DNA from: Chamaecrista fasciculata
Lineage: Eukaryota > Streptophyta > Magnoliopsida > Fabales > Fabaceae
Reading direction: 5' to 3'
Length of the DNA stretch: 64,000 nt
NCBI GenBank assembly: GCA_003254925.1
Contig: QANZ01011254.1
Coordinates: 37,989 to 101,988, forward strand
A program made the translations under genes and the position numbers. The first letter of the stretch is position 1. Each line of letters opens with the position of its first letter. This document shows, piece after piece, positions 46,218 through 58,183 of this stretch. The notes beneath the pieces are model-generated. The model did not search any database. It had not been told where the DNA came from and saw nothing but the letters and a program-made list of their open reading frames with translations.

Positions 46218-47470
46218 ATTCTGATCCACCGCTCTCTTTTACGAGGTAATCACTAGCCAAATTGAATTAGTTTCTCCCGGTGATTGAATTGTTTTTTAAG
46301 ATTCATATAGGTGTCTCTTTTAAGGCTTACTGAAGTTAGAAATCCTGTATTTACGGGCAGAGGATTATGCTTATGAATCGTTTGGATGTTGGGAGGTAAA
46401 AGGGGAAAAAATGAGGAAAAACTATTTCTTTGGGACATGAATTAGTTCAGGAATTGGAGAAAACTGTTTTTCTCTGGCATCTTTAACAAGTCACTGTTCT
46501 ATTTATATTGATAATTCAAATTGACCTTGATTCAGAGGAACTCTGGTGATTGTTGAATGGTTTGATTTTAATGACCTTCAGAATTCTGCTGTCTGTACGT
46601 CTTGTAATTTATTATCTAACTTCATTGTTCACATGTCATAAATATGGGGGAAGAAATCACAGTTCCCATTTCAAGAAGCATCAGTGTCGTTTACAAATTG
46701 TTAATTGTTATTAAGAGAGCTTGTTTGTTCACTTTCATTTTTCTGTTTTGAATTTGTTAAAAGCCATCTGATCTTCCTTTTTAAATAGTTCACTACCTTA
46801 CATCCTTACTATTTTTCAAAAGCTTGTTTGAAAAGAAAAAAAGGAGGGTGATGGGAGGTTGAACAGAAAGTTTAGTAGGAACTTCTGTCTTCTTTATAAG
46901 GACTGAGAATTCAGATGTACAGCTCCAGCATTCATGGATATGTCATTTTAACTCTTGGTGAAATATATTGGCGTTGCTGTGGCCGTAGTGATGTTGCAAG
47001 CAGCGAATCATCACGATGGGGATCCAACTGATATGTGATTTGAGCTTCATGTTTTGAAACAATTAGCAGTTCATTTAAGATTATGCCGAATCTTGGAACA
47101 ATACTGTAATTTATCCCATATATATATTCTTTCAATTACAAAAACAGGAATAGAGTTGAACACTACGGATAAGATTGAGTTAGCAGGATCAAAAAAGTGC
47201 AATTTTCTTCTTAGTCTTTATAAAAATGGATTTTGGGTTGTTTGCTAGCTCCTCCCCCTGCGCTCTTTTTTGTGCACACTTCTCTTTGTCTGCTAGACTG
47301 CATAGTGTTTACTTTTATGTCTTTCTCCTCCTACTATATCACGTTTTATACACTTCACATCCTGTTGTTTTTTTGTGCAGTGAGGCTTCACGGGAAGAGT
47401 GAATTTGGGTTCTGGAGGAGATTCTTGGAGTAGTAATATTTTTCTTCTATGTTTATGTAACTGTTGGATG
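46218..47470 (+). other. Probable TOM6 3' UTR with one intron
   Basis: After the stop codon a consensus donor (acgag|gtaatc, 46246) and a good acceptor with polypyrimidine tract (ttttttgtgcag|tg, 47380) could bound a 1135-bp intron. The short downstream exon would end around 47440-47470. This is inferred from splice-site quality and from similar UTR introns in small plant genes; transcripts are required to confirm. Confidence 0.4.
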
Positions 47471-47873
47471 TGATGCCATGATTTTTTTTTTTGGTGAGAA
47501 GGCCATGATTTTTTTTAATAGTTCAATCATATCCATTACCATCTGATATGGTCTCTAAATGTCTTCTGGCCATTACTGAACATTGCAATATATCTTGTTA
47601 TAAAACGGTAGGCCTTCAAATTTGGTTTTTTGTGTTCCTCTAAATATCTTCTGGCCATTACTGAACATTGCAATATATCTCAGGATAGTGTAGGATTCAA
47701 TTTGGACCAGTTTTGATACTATGTTTATGGTTTGGCTTGAAGAGCAGCTGCCCTATCTGTGGATTTCTGAGTTAATCAAATTCAAGTTTATCTTTTCCTT
47801 CAGGAAAATTCTACCTGCATGCACCCACCCATGGTCCAGTTTCAATTTATTGCTGGTTAAACTTTTAAAATTA

Positions 47874-48116
47874 AGAGTAAACATACAAATTTGGTCCCTA
47901 AAAGAATACAAACTGATAACTTAACTTTTGTAAGTCTAAAAGCTATGGCAATATAGTTTAGTTCTTCAAGTCTATCTAATAAGGGACTAACTTGCAGGAC
48001 AAAATGACTGAAATGATGTATTGGTCTTTTCAAAATTTAAAGAGTATAAACTAAATTTTTAAAGATTGATTTGTGGGCTTGTATATTTTTTAGGGATTAA
48101 TTTATATGTTTACTCT
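47874..48116. repeat. Inverted-repeat element (agagtaaac ends)
   Basis: The left end agagtaaacatacaaatttg mirrors the right end taatttatatgtttactct, with 'ggtccctaaaaga' opposite 'tttttagggatt'. 243 bp, non-coding. Similar ends (agagtaaa...tttactct) occur at 52112-52310. Confidence 0.65.
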
Positions 48117-48789
48117 ATTTATGTTGTATCTAAGAATGTCTTCTTCTTAACCTGTTATTATAAAGCCTGTTCTCATGGTTACATGTATTTGGGCTTAATA
48201 AATATTAAATACTCTATACCCCAAAAAAAAAATTTAAATACATCATCTTTTTGACCTTATGTTTAGCATTAACAGTGGTGAGTGTTTGGAATGAGCAAAA
48301 ACAGCCATCTCCATCATTAGTTCCACATCACTTTCTCTTGATGGGAGCCATTACAGTGATGACACGTGGCTGATATATGTTCGCCTTTAGAAAGCATTGG
48401 TGTTAATTGTTCCTCAGGTCACTCATAAATTGTCTTTACTCTTTAGGACTAAACACTTGAGCTTGCTTATTGAATGAATACATTTCAAAAGTGCTTTCCA
48501 TTTTCCACTGAAGTCTCCTTATGGTCCCACATCATGATGCTTAGTTGCTTACATTGTCCCAAACAAGTAGCCACCACTCAAATGGTAAATTGAAAACACA
48601 AGCAAAATGAAAGGAAGACAAGAAGAATTTAGAGGTTAAAAAGAGTACAGGAAATATTAGACCGACATAAAGTTTATATATATTGTGGTTGGGTATAGAT
48701 AAGTTTTAATATGTTGCATATAGATCCTATTTCAGTCCATTTCATCTTATTTTGCCACATCATGATTCTAGTCACTATGCCACGTCATA

Positions 48790-48996
48790 CTTAACGGCTA
48801 AATATGGATGGAATTCACCAAGGGACTAACGGTGGAACCTTTTGAGAAGTTATGGGACCAAAATTGCAACAAAAAAAGTTATGGGACCAAAATGAAACCT
48901 TTGTCATAGTTGTGGGACCAAAATTGCAACAAAAAAAAGTTATGGAACCAAAATGAAACCTTTGTCATAATTATGGGGCAAAAGTGCACTTAAGCC
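48790..48996. repeat. Diverged MITE related to 42361-42527
   Basis: The right end aaaagtgcacttaagcc is the same terminal repeat as at 42511-42527. The interior has two copies of 'gggaccaaaattgcaacaaa', a local tandem duplication of about 60 bp. The left end is not clearly preserved. Confidence 0.55.
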
Positions 48997-49506
48997 GTAT
49001 TTTTTGTCAGGTATATAATATGGGATTATAATGGATTTAATGTGATAGGTTGAGGAAAAAGCAACCCCATCAATCCAAGGGTAAGGGAATCAATCTTTTT
49101 GTAACTTAGTATTATGAGATTTAGGCCCAGTTTGTTTCCGTTTTGATTATAATCTGTTTTGATTATAATCAAAATAAACATGTTCGTTTACGTTTTTTTC
49201 CTGATTCAATTATAATCATGATTTTCTAATAATCAAACACACTCAATTACACNATCTTTTTCATACTAGATTTTAAAATTCTAAAACTCTTGTTTATATA
49301 TTTTATTTTTACGTAATTCTTTCGCCTGGATTCTCCACTTAAGGATAAACAATTGGCTACAAAATGTTTTTCATACCCAAAGATAAGATTCAAACATTCA
49401 CTATTTGATTAAGGGACCAAGTGAAAAACTACTAGACCACACTCATGTGGTTAAACTCTTGCTTAGTTTTTTTGGCCTGAAAACTCTTGCTTAGTTGCTT
49501 ATATTT

Positions 49507-49699
49507 CTTTTTTTTTGGTGGAAGAAAATTTAGGTGAGGGGATAGCGCCCCAATCTAGGGTCAGGGCAGGCTTCCAAGCTCAAAGAGCACTTACAAAGGT
49601 ACTTACAGATAACCCACCAAATGAGGCATCACCGGGAATCGAACCCAAACCATGCAATTGTCATGGGCAGAAGGTGACCAAGTGAGCCAAACTTCATTG
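49507..49699 (-). mobile_element. tRNA-derived SINE with perfect 18-bp duplication
   Basis: On the minus strand it begins ccaatgaagtttggctcact, carries an A box (tggctcacttggtca) and a B box (ggttcgattcccggt) spaced as in tRNA promoters, and ends after tttcttccacc with an A9 tail. It is flanked by identical 18-bp copies gcttagttgcttatattt (49489-49506 and 49700-49717). It is non-coding and would be mobilised by LINE machinery. The perfect duplication suggests a fairly recent insertion. Confidence 0.9.
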
Positions 49700-49717
49700 G
49701 CTTAGTTGCTTATATTT

Positions 49718-50812
49718 GTTTGGGCTTAGATTAGGGAAAACATTTTTTTTTTTAAATAGGGAAATCATTTTCATTCCAATCTTTGACATATTTATTATGC
49801 TTTTGTACTGCTGATGGTTTTTAATATTGTTCCTATAAACTATTCATAATTTGATACATAATAATTAATAACTAAATGATTTTTCTAAAAAAATGATCCA
49901 TGGTTTAAGATTAAAATAAATAACTGATAAAAATTAAGTTAATTACACAATAAGACATGTTAATATTAGTTTTAAGTGTTCTAAATTACGAAAATGAATT
50001 TAACTGAACCTAATACATCTGATATCTCATCAATAAAAGGAGCATGAAGAACTTGCCACCAGGAAACAAAGCAACCCATGTGTCAAACACATCATATAAT
50101 TGAAGCAACAACATTATTGCTCAATCAGCAAATCACTGAGTATTTTCATGCAAAAAAAAGAATCTTCCATAGATTAGCTTATAAAAATAATCATAAATAA
50201 ATCAATTCATTTATAAATACCAAATTTAAGAATAATCTTTAAATGTTTGGTATCAAACTTTAATAATAATCACAATTTTAAAAAACTTACTTTTGTCCTT
50301 TTTATTTAATGGAACGCCCTTATTCATGATATATATACAAAGTCCAAATTTTGCACCTAGAAACTCGCAGGAATAATATAACCATAAGCTTTATGTTTGG
50401 AACAAGATTTCACTATTCATTTCCATAAAGTTCGGCAAATATGATATATAGGAATTCTTCTTTCCATGTTTCAGACTTTCATAACTATAAGAGAGAAAAA
50501 TGAGGAGCTGAAGATTTGTGTATCTTTTCCACTGCATCATCTTTCATACTCTCTCTCATTCACAGTTATCATAATCACAACGCCAAAATCTCATTTCATC
50601 ACTTCATTCAACCAACTAAAACTGAGATATATACATACATATATATCTATAGATGACATGACAGGACTGTGGATTGTTGACTATGGTTCAGTGATGAAGT
50701 TCAAAATTGATGAGAAATCACAAGAAAGAAGGAAAACCCAGAAGAGATAGATTTAGAATTAGAAACACAAACACTCATTTCATGCAACAAAGAGAACAAG
50801 AAGAAGAAGAAG
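49718..50812. other. Intergenic region and CASPL promoter/5' UTR
   Basis: AT-rich without recognised genes. From about 50640 a TATA-like run (atatatacatacatatatat) and CA/AG-rich leader precede the CASP-like gene. A short upstream ORF, starting at 50655 (MTGLWIVDYGS...), is in the probable 5' UTR; its significance is unknown. Confidence 0.4.
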
Positions 50813-52662
50813 ATGGATGAAATTCCTGGTTCTGTGGGTACTACTGCAAGCTTCAGTCTGAGATTGGGTCAGACTATGTTTTCTTCTGCTTCACTTCTCT
50901 TCATGTCTTTGGGTGAATTCTACAGCTACAGTGCTTTCTGGTATATAACTTCACTTCTATGTTTTTCTTATTATTCTCTAATCTCTCTGCCTTCCCTTCT
51001 AGAAAAATGGGATCTTTCTATTACACACTAATTCAGCTATACTAAGTTAGGATCAATTCAATCCTCTGACTTTTGAGTTCATTTATTTGATTGTGCTTTT
51101 TTTTTTCCTGCAGAATTAGTGAAATTGTGGGTTTTATATGTTATGCCTAAGCTGAGTCTGTTAGGATTGATGTTTCATGTTTCTTATTACTCTGAAGTCC
51201 TAAGTAAGATTGGTCTTACTGTTGTAATGCCCATTTCCATGTCACATAATTGTTTCAGTTTCTTAGTTCTTAGATGGTGTTTACTACAAGGGTGTTTTAT
51301 TTATTTCTTTTCAAGTACCTACCTAAAACCTATTTGTAAAATACTTTCTCATAAACTCATAGTCAAATGTTTTACAATCCAAGTTTTCCAATACTTATAA
51401 CTTAAGATGTAACATATATAATATACTCAACCTTTAGTCTCAAAGATTTCATTTTCGACAGAAGGAAACCCTAAACTTTGTTAAAATATTACTAAATCTG
51501 AAATCAGTTCATATATTATCCGGGGAGTGTGGTTGAGTGGTAAGGGCTTATCCTCTCTTAACTCTTAAAAAGTTTGATTCTTTGCATTGGGTATGAAGAG
51601 TTTTAAAAATATGGGTCAGTTGTGCCACCCATTAGAGGTCTTACAAGTCAGCAAGTGATTAATCAATGTGTTTGATGATGGATACCTCAGTTACAACCAT
51701 AGGAGAAAAGAAAGGAAATCATTTCATAAATCTTTAGTGTGGCCAAAATTTGAAACTTAAAACTGATATTTTGCTCTTGTGAACAATGATCTGGAAATTT
51801 ATGACCTTGATTCTTGTGCTTTATCTATCCTCATTGCAGCTATTTAGTGACAATCATGGGTTTGGTCATACCTTGGAGTTTCACATTAGCATTGGTAGAT
51901 GGATACTCTGTTATTCTCAAAAGCCCTATCCATCAGCCAGTAATACTTCTGATTATTATTATGGGAGATTGGGTATGTACACTCTCATTAATATACATGT
52001 AGAGCTAATCTATCAAGTATGAACTCTTCTATCAAGTCCAATTGTCTTAGCATGTAAATGTAAGACATCAGTACAAATTTACTTGTGAAATTTACTAATT
52101 ATTTAGAATCAAGAGTAAATTCCATTTTAGTCCATAAATTATTTTGCCACTATTAGTTTAGTCTTTGATTTATTGAAATATTTGATTTAGTCTCTAAAAA
52201 TTCATAACTCGTTGCCAGCTAGTCTTTCTGTCATTTTACAACTCGGTCTCTAGAGGAACTAAATTCTAACGAGTCATGAATTTTTAGAGACTAAAGTGAT
52301 AGTTTACTCTAGAACCTAGAACTCAAGAAAATTGTATAAAGAGAGGTATAAGTGATTATAAAATGTTATCTCATCACATAAGAGGATAAAATCCCATTGA
52401 TACAACCATTGTGCTAGTATATTTTACTCGATAACAATCGATGACTCGAGTAAATTTCTTGCAGGTATTATCACTTCTGACACTAGCAGCAGCTAGCTCA
52501 AGTGCCAGTGTGATTGGTATGCTGATTCATTCTTATTCTTCTTGTTGCCCTCCAAAGTTTTGCAGCAGATATCAGATATCTGCAGTTATGGCCTTTTTGT
52601 CATGGATTCTATCATTGGTATCTTTTCTTTTAAACCTTTGGCTAGTACCCTCCTTCTTGTGA
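50813..52662 (+). CDS. CASPL5: CASP-like protein, group 5 (CASPL5)
   Basis: Three exons, 50813-50940, 51840-51972 and 52465-52662, join in frame to 152 aa. The protein has four hydrophobic spans: QTMFSSASLLFMSLG, CYLVTIMGLVIPWSFTLALV, VILLIIIMGDWVLSLLTLAAASSSASVIGML and AVMAFLSWILSLVSFLLNLWL. A Cys pair lies in the last extracellular loop (SSCCPPKFCSRYQ). The order and spacing, the AFCYL junction, and GDWV...LAAASSSA match CASP-like proteins of subgroup 5 (MARVEL-like topology). Group 5 members are plasma-membrane proteins; CASPs proper scaffold the Casparian strip, while most CASPLs have no assigned role. 5A versus 5B is not settled; the short N-terminus favours 5B. Intron 2 contains an inverted repeat (52112-52310). 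Confidence 0.9.
52112..52310. repeat. Inverted-repeat element in CASPL5 intron 2
   Basis: Ends agagtaaattccattttag and ctaaagtgatagtttactct are imperfect inverses, with 'ttagtctctaaaaattcat' opposite 'atgaatttttagagactaa' inside. About 200 bp, non-coding. Terminal bases match the element at 47874-48116. Confidence 0.65.
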
Positions 52663-53690
52663 TTTTTCCTAATTCAATATTATATTTAGTTGTGAGTTTC
52701 TTTCTAATTTTGTTAAGTTTGTTCTTTTGTACATTGTAGTGTTAGAAATTCTGAAAAGCACTAAATTTTAGGAGGAGAGTAATGTAATAAAATCATGACA
52801 TATATGTGAGGAAGAATCAATGAGCAATTAAACAGGGAGAAACTCTTGTTGCTGACAATTGAACTGCACATAGAAAGTAGAAGAAGGATGGTATTTTCAT
52901 TACCTAATTCGGTTCTCGGTTGATCTATTTTATTTCTTAATTTATATCAATATTAAACCTTCATAGTAGGTACCTCAATCTCTAAAGACAAAATTCAATC
53001 TTCAGAGTTTTGTTGGAAACAAATCTTATTTAAAATGTTTGTTCTCATCATATGATCTCTCTGCTCACTATACTTTGACTATAAAAGAACTATACAAGAG
53101 ATAACTTGTAGCTGTACCAAAAAATCTTTCCTTCCATTCCTTCCTTTCTTCTCAGTTTAGGAGAAAATAAACACCGATATCTTATCAGAGTCCGGGAATA
53201 CCTCTTAATATTTTTGACGGTTTACAAAAGGAATTTGCACATCACTCACCAAATAAGGCTTACATCAATCCGAGTATTTGAACTCGTTTTTATGGGATAA
53301 ATGTTCAAATCTTATTGGCTCTTTCTTCTCGGCTCAACATGGTCTCAATGTGCTTGAAAATGCCATTTCTCCAAGTAAAATCTCCATCAAACTATATATA
53401 ATATATTGTATCATTGATTCATTTTTTACCACAGATGCTCACTTGTTGGCATCTTCCATCCTCCATTCCTCACAAAATGCAGCCATCAACACTCCAAAAT
53501 TGCAGGTATCAACCAGATCAAAGAACGAACTACTTTTTTTACCAAAAAAACATTGGTCCATCTAACCAATTCAATTTTCTGGATTACGATTGACTTATTC
53601 CTCTACGTATTATTAAAAATTAGGCCACGCAAATATGTATGTAAAATATAAAATTATTTAAAAATAATTTATTAAGAGAGAATATTACAT
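52663..53690. other. CASPL5 3' UTR and intergenic DNA
   Basis: Probable 3' UTR to about 52850. The remainder is AT-rich. ORFs such as the one at 53278-53565 have no recognisable homology and are treated as chance. Confidence 0.4.
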
Positions 53691-53773
53691 GGTACCAAAG
53701 TGTCACTTTTTAAATCATCGGGTACTAAAGTGAAATATGACCAAATTATAGGGGACCAAAGTATAATTTACCC
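53691..53773. repeat. Half copy of the MULE MITE seen at 2998-3425
   Basis: 'ggtaccaaagtgtcac', 'gggtactaaagtgaaatatg' and the end 'agtataatttaccc' match the right-hand terminal repeat of the element at 2998-3425 with a few changes. The left half is missing. Confidence 0.65.
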
Positions 53774-53799
53774 TTTTTTTATGGAGCTTAAAATATTAA

Positions 53800-53940
53800 T
53801 GAAAATAAAAAGTAACTTGTATGGGGTGAGACTTGAGAGAATGTGGGCGAGAGAAAAGTGGGTGATTTCTTTTTCTTTTTTAATTTTTTAATTGAATAAT
53901 TTTGATCAACCATAAAGGAGTAGAGCCATATAATATAAGA
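53800..53940 (-). repeat. 5' fragment of a Helitron related to 28102-28485
   Basis: On the minus strand, TCTTATATTATATGGCTC..., then a 'ctttatggttgatcaaaat' stretch and purine/T tracts, follow the first 150 bases of the Helitron at 28102. The 3' hairpin is absent. Confidence 0.6.
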
Positions 53941-54234
53941 TAAGAGTAAAAGTATATTTTTAGTACTTTAATCTATGAATAAGTTTTGCCTTTGTACTTT
54001 AAGTTTAATTAGTTTTATTTTAATCTCTTAATTTTTAAAAATTAATTAAAAATTCATAAATATTTGTACTCCTAATTTATTTAATAAAAAATAGGGAGTT
54101 TAGAATGTTTTTTTCTTAAATAAATTAATATTATTTGTAGTTAAAAAACTGTTGATCATTTTTTTTAGTTAAAGGATTAGAGTAAAATAAAAAAAAATTA
54201 GATGATCGAAAGATGGAAGGATAGAGACCGAATA

Positions 54235-54348
54235 GTGGTTTTCGCTCATGTTTGTCATGAAGAGAATAGAGCGACGGATTGTTTAGCTAGTGTTGCAATA
54301 AAGATGGAGCAGGTTAGGGATGCTCAGATGAGCTACCTAACTGTGTGA
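54235..54348 (+). pseudogene. LINE RNase H fragment
   Basis: An open stretch encodes VVFAHVCHEENRATDCLAS followed by about 18 residues to a TGA. This is the C-terminal 'H(V/I)xREaNxxADxLA' end of the RNase H domain of plant LINE ORF2, as in the larger copy at 12830-15167 (VFREANGVADWLAN). Upstream LINE sequence is missing. A single N follows at 54363. Confidence 0.7.
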
Positions 54349-57335
54349 GTTTAATTTTGTTTNTATATTTTAAAATAATAGAAAAAATGAAAACTTTTTA
54401 AATTATTCATAATTCTTCTACACGTAAATTCTACATTTTACCAATGTGTATTTGAAAAGTTAACAATAATATTAATTATATAGGTAATAAATTTGTTACA
54501 AAATCAAATTGACTTAGTTCAATTATTCCCTATTATTGGTTCATCATCATCAACGTTTCAAAAACTCAAGTCAAAGCGAGCTAATTCTTAAACCAGGAAT
54601 GATTGGATGGCCACAAATACTTGTATTGCATACTGCGAATGAGGGATCATCATCTTTCATCTACCAAACACTCCTTGACCATGGAAAACCATAATACTTG
54701 CTTCTGCTTCACGATTCCTGCAAACCAAGCTTTCTTACTTTAGCTGTAGCCATCATCAACATTCTGTCATTCTCTTTTTGATTTATTTCAAGATAATCAC
54801 TGCTATAATCATAAATCATATAGGAACTAATTGTGAATATGTTAAGTTATACTACTGCTTGATAAGACAAATGTAATAAAGAATAGAAATTAATGCTGAA
54901 GTTGACATATATGGTTTGTTGTGTAACTGAGAAAGACAAGCATAAAAGCAGATGCTTCAGCAAAAGAGACAGCTGATACTGGTTCATGATTAATGATGAT
55001 ATTTTTTGGTATTCTTCTGAAGAACGTTTTTTGCTCTCCTGTTTTACCTTTCTTCTTTCCTCCTTATATTGAACAAAACCAATGAGCACCATAGGGTTAT
55101 GATACTTGGTTTATCATTCCTAGCAATATGTTTGTGCTTTTTTGCTTTAATCTAGTTCCATTCTTATCCCATCGCAATCTCATTCCCCCCACTATATCCT
55201 CCTTTCTCTCCAACTTCCATTTTTTTTTCCTAATTACAGGCTTATACTTCAGAGAGCAGTTTTTATATCTTTGTGTTGAGTCAATCCTTAGCAAATCCAT
55301 CTTAACATAAGAAGATCTTTGCACTTTTCATGCAAAATGATGGGCATATATATATGTAAGGTATGTATTTCTCAAGAGGTATTGTTGTGTAAAACTAATG
55401 TGCTTACTAAGAAAATCAATTTCTTAAATCTATCCCCCCAAAAAATTATATTTTCTTCTATCTAAACTATACTGTCGTCAAATGACAATGATATGACTCA
55501 GATGTCACTAATAATAGTACCACAGAATTTTCCAAAAGTGAAATAATTAATGTTGCAGTGCAAGAGTTTGAAGGCAGATGGAGGAATAATTTCATTCTTG
55601 ACAAAGATAATACACAAAACATTATAGATGACGCAGAGCAGAGAAAAGAATCAGCAATCACATTCAAATGCTTGGAAAATTCCTTATGCTTGTTTCTGTA
55701 CTTAGAGAAACCAAAGCAAAACGATAAATAAGAAAGTAATACCTTGTCATTTTTGTTCACCTGGGTTGCTCGATTCTCTAGTCCTTTGGTCTTCTAGAAA
55801 AAGAGTCTTGTTGAGAATGAGAATTGACTATGAGAGCATAGCATAGATGCTCCACAATAATTCATCGCAATTACCCGCTATGAAACGTCTTTCCTTGTGA
55901 CACGTTGTAGTTATTGTGCTTCCATTACAAGCTCTCTCTCTCTATATATATATGTATAAATATATATATATGAGTAAGTGTTTCTCCAAATCCAAAGATC
56001 TCTTACAATTTAAATATGTACAAAATAAGAAAAAATAACACTTTTTATTGAAAAGAAAAAGTTACGTTTGAGTTTATCTACTTCTTACACTTCCAAAACT
56101 AACTATTGGATAGAAAAATCAAAACACACATATACCTGATTGAACTAATAATGATTTATGAAACATTGATAGAGAAAAAAGTTATATTTTGTTCTTATAT
56201 GTTTGATTTTGATATTTCTACCAAATATGACCAGATATTTAAAATTATATTTTCAACACTATTTTTTTGTACATATTCATAGAATCAAAGTGTGTCACAT
56301 ATGCCTATTTTTATAGTGAAGCTTTTATCAAAAAATCCAATAGAAAGCTTGATCCAACTTGTTTGTACTACAAATATTGAAGTATATAATATTTATCCAA
56401 GAATCAGTTCTTCGAACCTGCATTATAGACCATTGGCATTCTAGCTGAAGATACAAATGGATAAGATGATAAACCTGCAGGCTTATTTTGTTTAGTTATA
56501 TTTTTGGGAGGACCTAAATCTTAGAAGGTAAAACAGAAAACTACTATATATGAAGAGGAATCTATTCCTTTGTTCTTTCTTAATTTTCAAAAACTTCAAT
56601 TACAGTGCCTGCTTGCGTTTTATTCTCCATCATTCTTGACTTTCAATACAATTAATTTCTCGAGGCCTTTCATTCTTTGCGTCATTTGTAAACACTCTCT
56701 TGACAAAACTCTGAATAATTTATCATTCAAAACCCCAGAATATTGACAATAAGTCAATAATTCAATCCGTCTTAAGTGATCAACTCAACTCTAAGGATGC
56801 CATATTCTTATATTTTGTGAGAGATTCCTGGAATCGTAGTACAATCTTTCTTGATTCCTTAATTTAATTTCTTAATAGTTCATCAACACGTAATTGCAGG
56901 GCAATTAAGCCTCTTCAGTCACAACACCACATCAAAGAATAAATCACAAGGTTTATAAATAAATCATTAATTCCTCAGCTAATTTAACTATTCTTCTTCA
57001 AAATGAAGAAGTAAGACTATCGATATGTTCTAAAGCTAGAAATTCGTATATATTCCTCTAATGGGACATGACTCAATATGCGTCATGCCTCCCTCTTTCC
57101 CATCTTGTTGACATAGAAATTCTTATGAACCTCATTTACCACACCATCACCACCACCACCACCACCATCTCAGGAAGCATAATTCCTTTCCTTTTGCTTC
57201 AAGCACAAGCCAAACATGCAGGATTAAACCCAAACCCCCAAATTTTAAATTCACAGCTCTCTAAGCACCCAATCAACACTAATTAAAAATCACAGAAACC
57301 CAAAACAAAACAAAAAATCAAACTCTTCAATCTTC
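54349..57335. other. 3-kb region without supported genes
   Basis: AT-rich non-coding DNA with TA and CT microsatellites near 55930-55970. Minus-strand ORFs (54847-55092, 55467-55760) lack recognisable motifs and are probably chance. A (CAC)n run lies at 57140-57168. Confidence 0.4.
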
Positions 57336-57336
57336 A

Positions 57337-57350
57337 TATATAAATATAAA
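57337..57350 (+). promoter_or_regulatory. TATA box of the DC1-domain gene
   Basis: atatataaatataaa lies about 90-100 bp upstream of the ATG at 57440, a suitable core-promoter position giving a 5' UTR of about 60 bases. Confidence 0.45.
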
Positions 57351-57439
57351 TACCTTTTGTGTCGTCCATGCATTGCATTCTTCATAGTTCATCCACCTCT
57401 GAGAAGTGAGAACAGAAAGCCACAATTACCACCACGATC

Positions 57440-58183
57440 ATGAAGTACACCGAGATCTCGCATTTCAGCCACCCAGAACACAAGCTGAGGTTCGAGTACT
57501 CAGAATTCCCTTTCAAATGCGACGGATGCAAAGAAGTCGGCATCGGATCGCGATACAAATGCTCAATCTGCGACTACGACCTTCACCTTCACTGCGCGAT
57601 CCCGTCGCCTTCGATCTGCCATCCATTCTACACGAAATGCTCGTTCCAATTCCTGAATCGGGCGCCGGGCGACACAGCGCGATACTGCAACGCGTGCGAG
57701 AAGGATGTGAGTGGATTCGTGTACCATTGCAGATCTTGCGGGTTCGATCTTCACCCGTGTTGCGCGAAGCTTCCGATGGTGTTGGACGACGGCGAGATCA
57801 AGCTGTATCTGTACCGGAAAGTGAGCTCAGCGTGCCATCGGTGCGGGAGAAAGGGGCGAAGCTGGAGTTACAGATCAAATTGCAAGAAGTACAATCTACA
57901 TGTGGCGTGCGTGAGGGAGATGCTAGTGGAGAGTTGGTATGAGATCTACAATGGAAGTAAGAAAGGAAAAGCGAGGTTGGAGACGACGGCGATTCCGAGA
58001 TTGAAGAATACGATTCGTAGTAGCCATAGCCATAGCCATGGCGGCAGTAGTAAAAGCAAAGGGAAAGTGAGGAAATGTTGCGAAATAGCTGCTTTCGCTG
58101 TACAGATTGTGATATCGGCTGTGTTGGGAGATCCAACGGCTCTCATTGCTGGGATCGTGGGGGCCTTGATCACACGAGGATGA
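57440..58183 (+). CDS. DC1 (cysteine/histidine-rich C1-like) domain protein
   Basis: A 247-aa intronless ORF from ATG 57440. The first DC1 unit is at about residues 11-53 (HPEHKLRF...CDGCKEVGIGSRYKCSICDYDLHLHCA) and the second at 61-112 (HPFYTKCSFQF...YCNACEKDVSGFVYHCRSCGFDLHPCCA). A degenerate third unit, 124-160, reads CHRCGRKG...NLHVAC with a missing C-x-x-C half. A His-Ser stretch (SSHSHSHGG) and a Lys-rich linker follow, then a hydrophobic C-terminal segment (IAAFAVQIVISAVL... GIVGALI, about 215-245) that may be membrane-associated. DC1 proteins are plant-specific zinc-binding proteins, some linked to defence and to gametophyte vacuoles (VLG). The exact role here is unknown. The coding region is much richer in GC than its flanks, as in other intronless genes here. 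Confidence 0.9.
   Translation: MKYTEISHFSHPEHKLRFEYSEFPFKCDGCKEVGIGSRYKCSICDYDLHLHCAIPSPSICHPFYTKCSFQFLNRAPGDTARYCNACEKDVSGFVYHCRSCGFDLHPCCAKLPMVLDDGEIKLYLYRKVSSACHRCGRKGRSWSYRSNCKKYNLHVACVREMLVESWYEIYNGSKKGKARLETTAIPRLKNTIRSSHSHSHGGSSKSKGKVRKCCEIAAFAVQIVISAVLGDPTALIAGIVGALITRG

Larger units (their letters stand above)
47471..49488. other. Intergenic region with MITE relics
   Basis: Contains the inverted repeat 47874-48116 and a diverged MITE at 48790-48996. Also a sequence at 49130-49255, starting 'cccagtttgtttccgttttg' and broken by a single N at 49253, that looks like one end of another repeat. No gene is recognised. Confidence 0.4.

Noticed and set aside
50466..50750. 94-aa ORF upstream of CASPL5
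   Set aside because: Biased composition and location in the probable promoter/5' UTR; no recognisable motif.
57406..57942. 178-aa Arg-rich ORF in another frame of the DC1 gene
   Set aside because: It overlaps the DC1 coding sequence in a different frame and lacks any family pattern; the DC1 frame shows clear zinc-ligand spacing.
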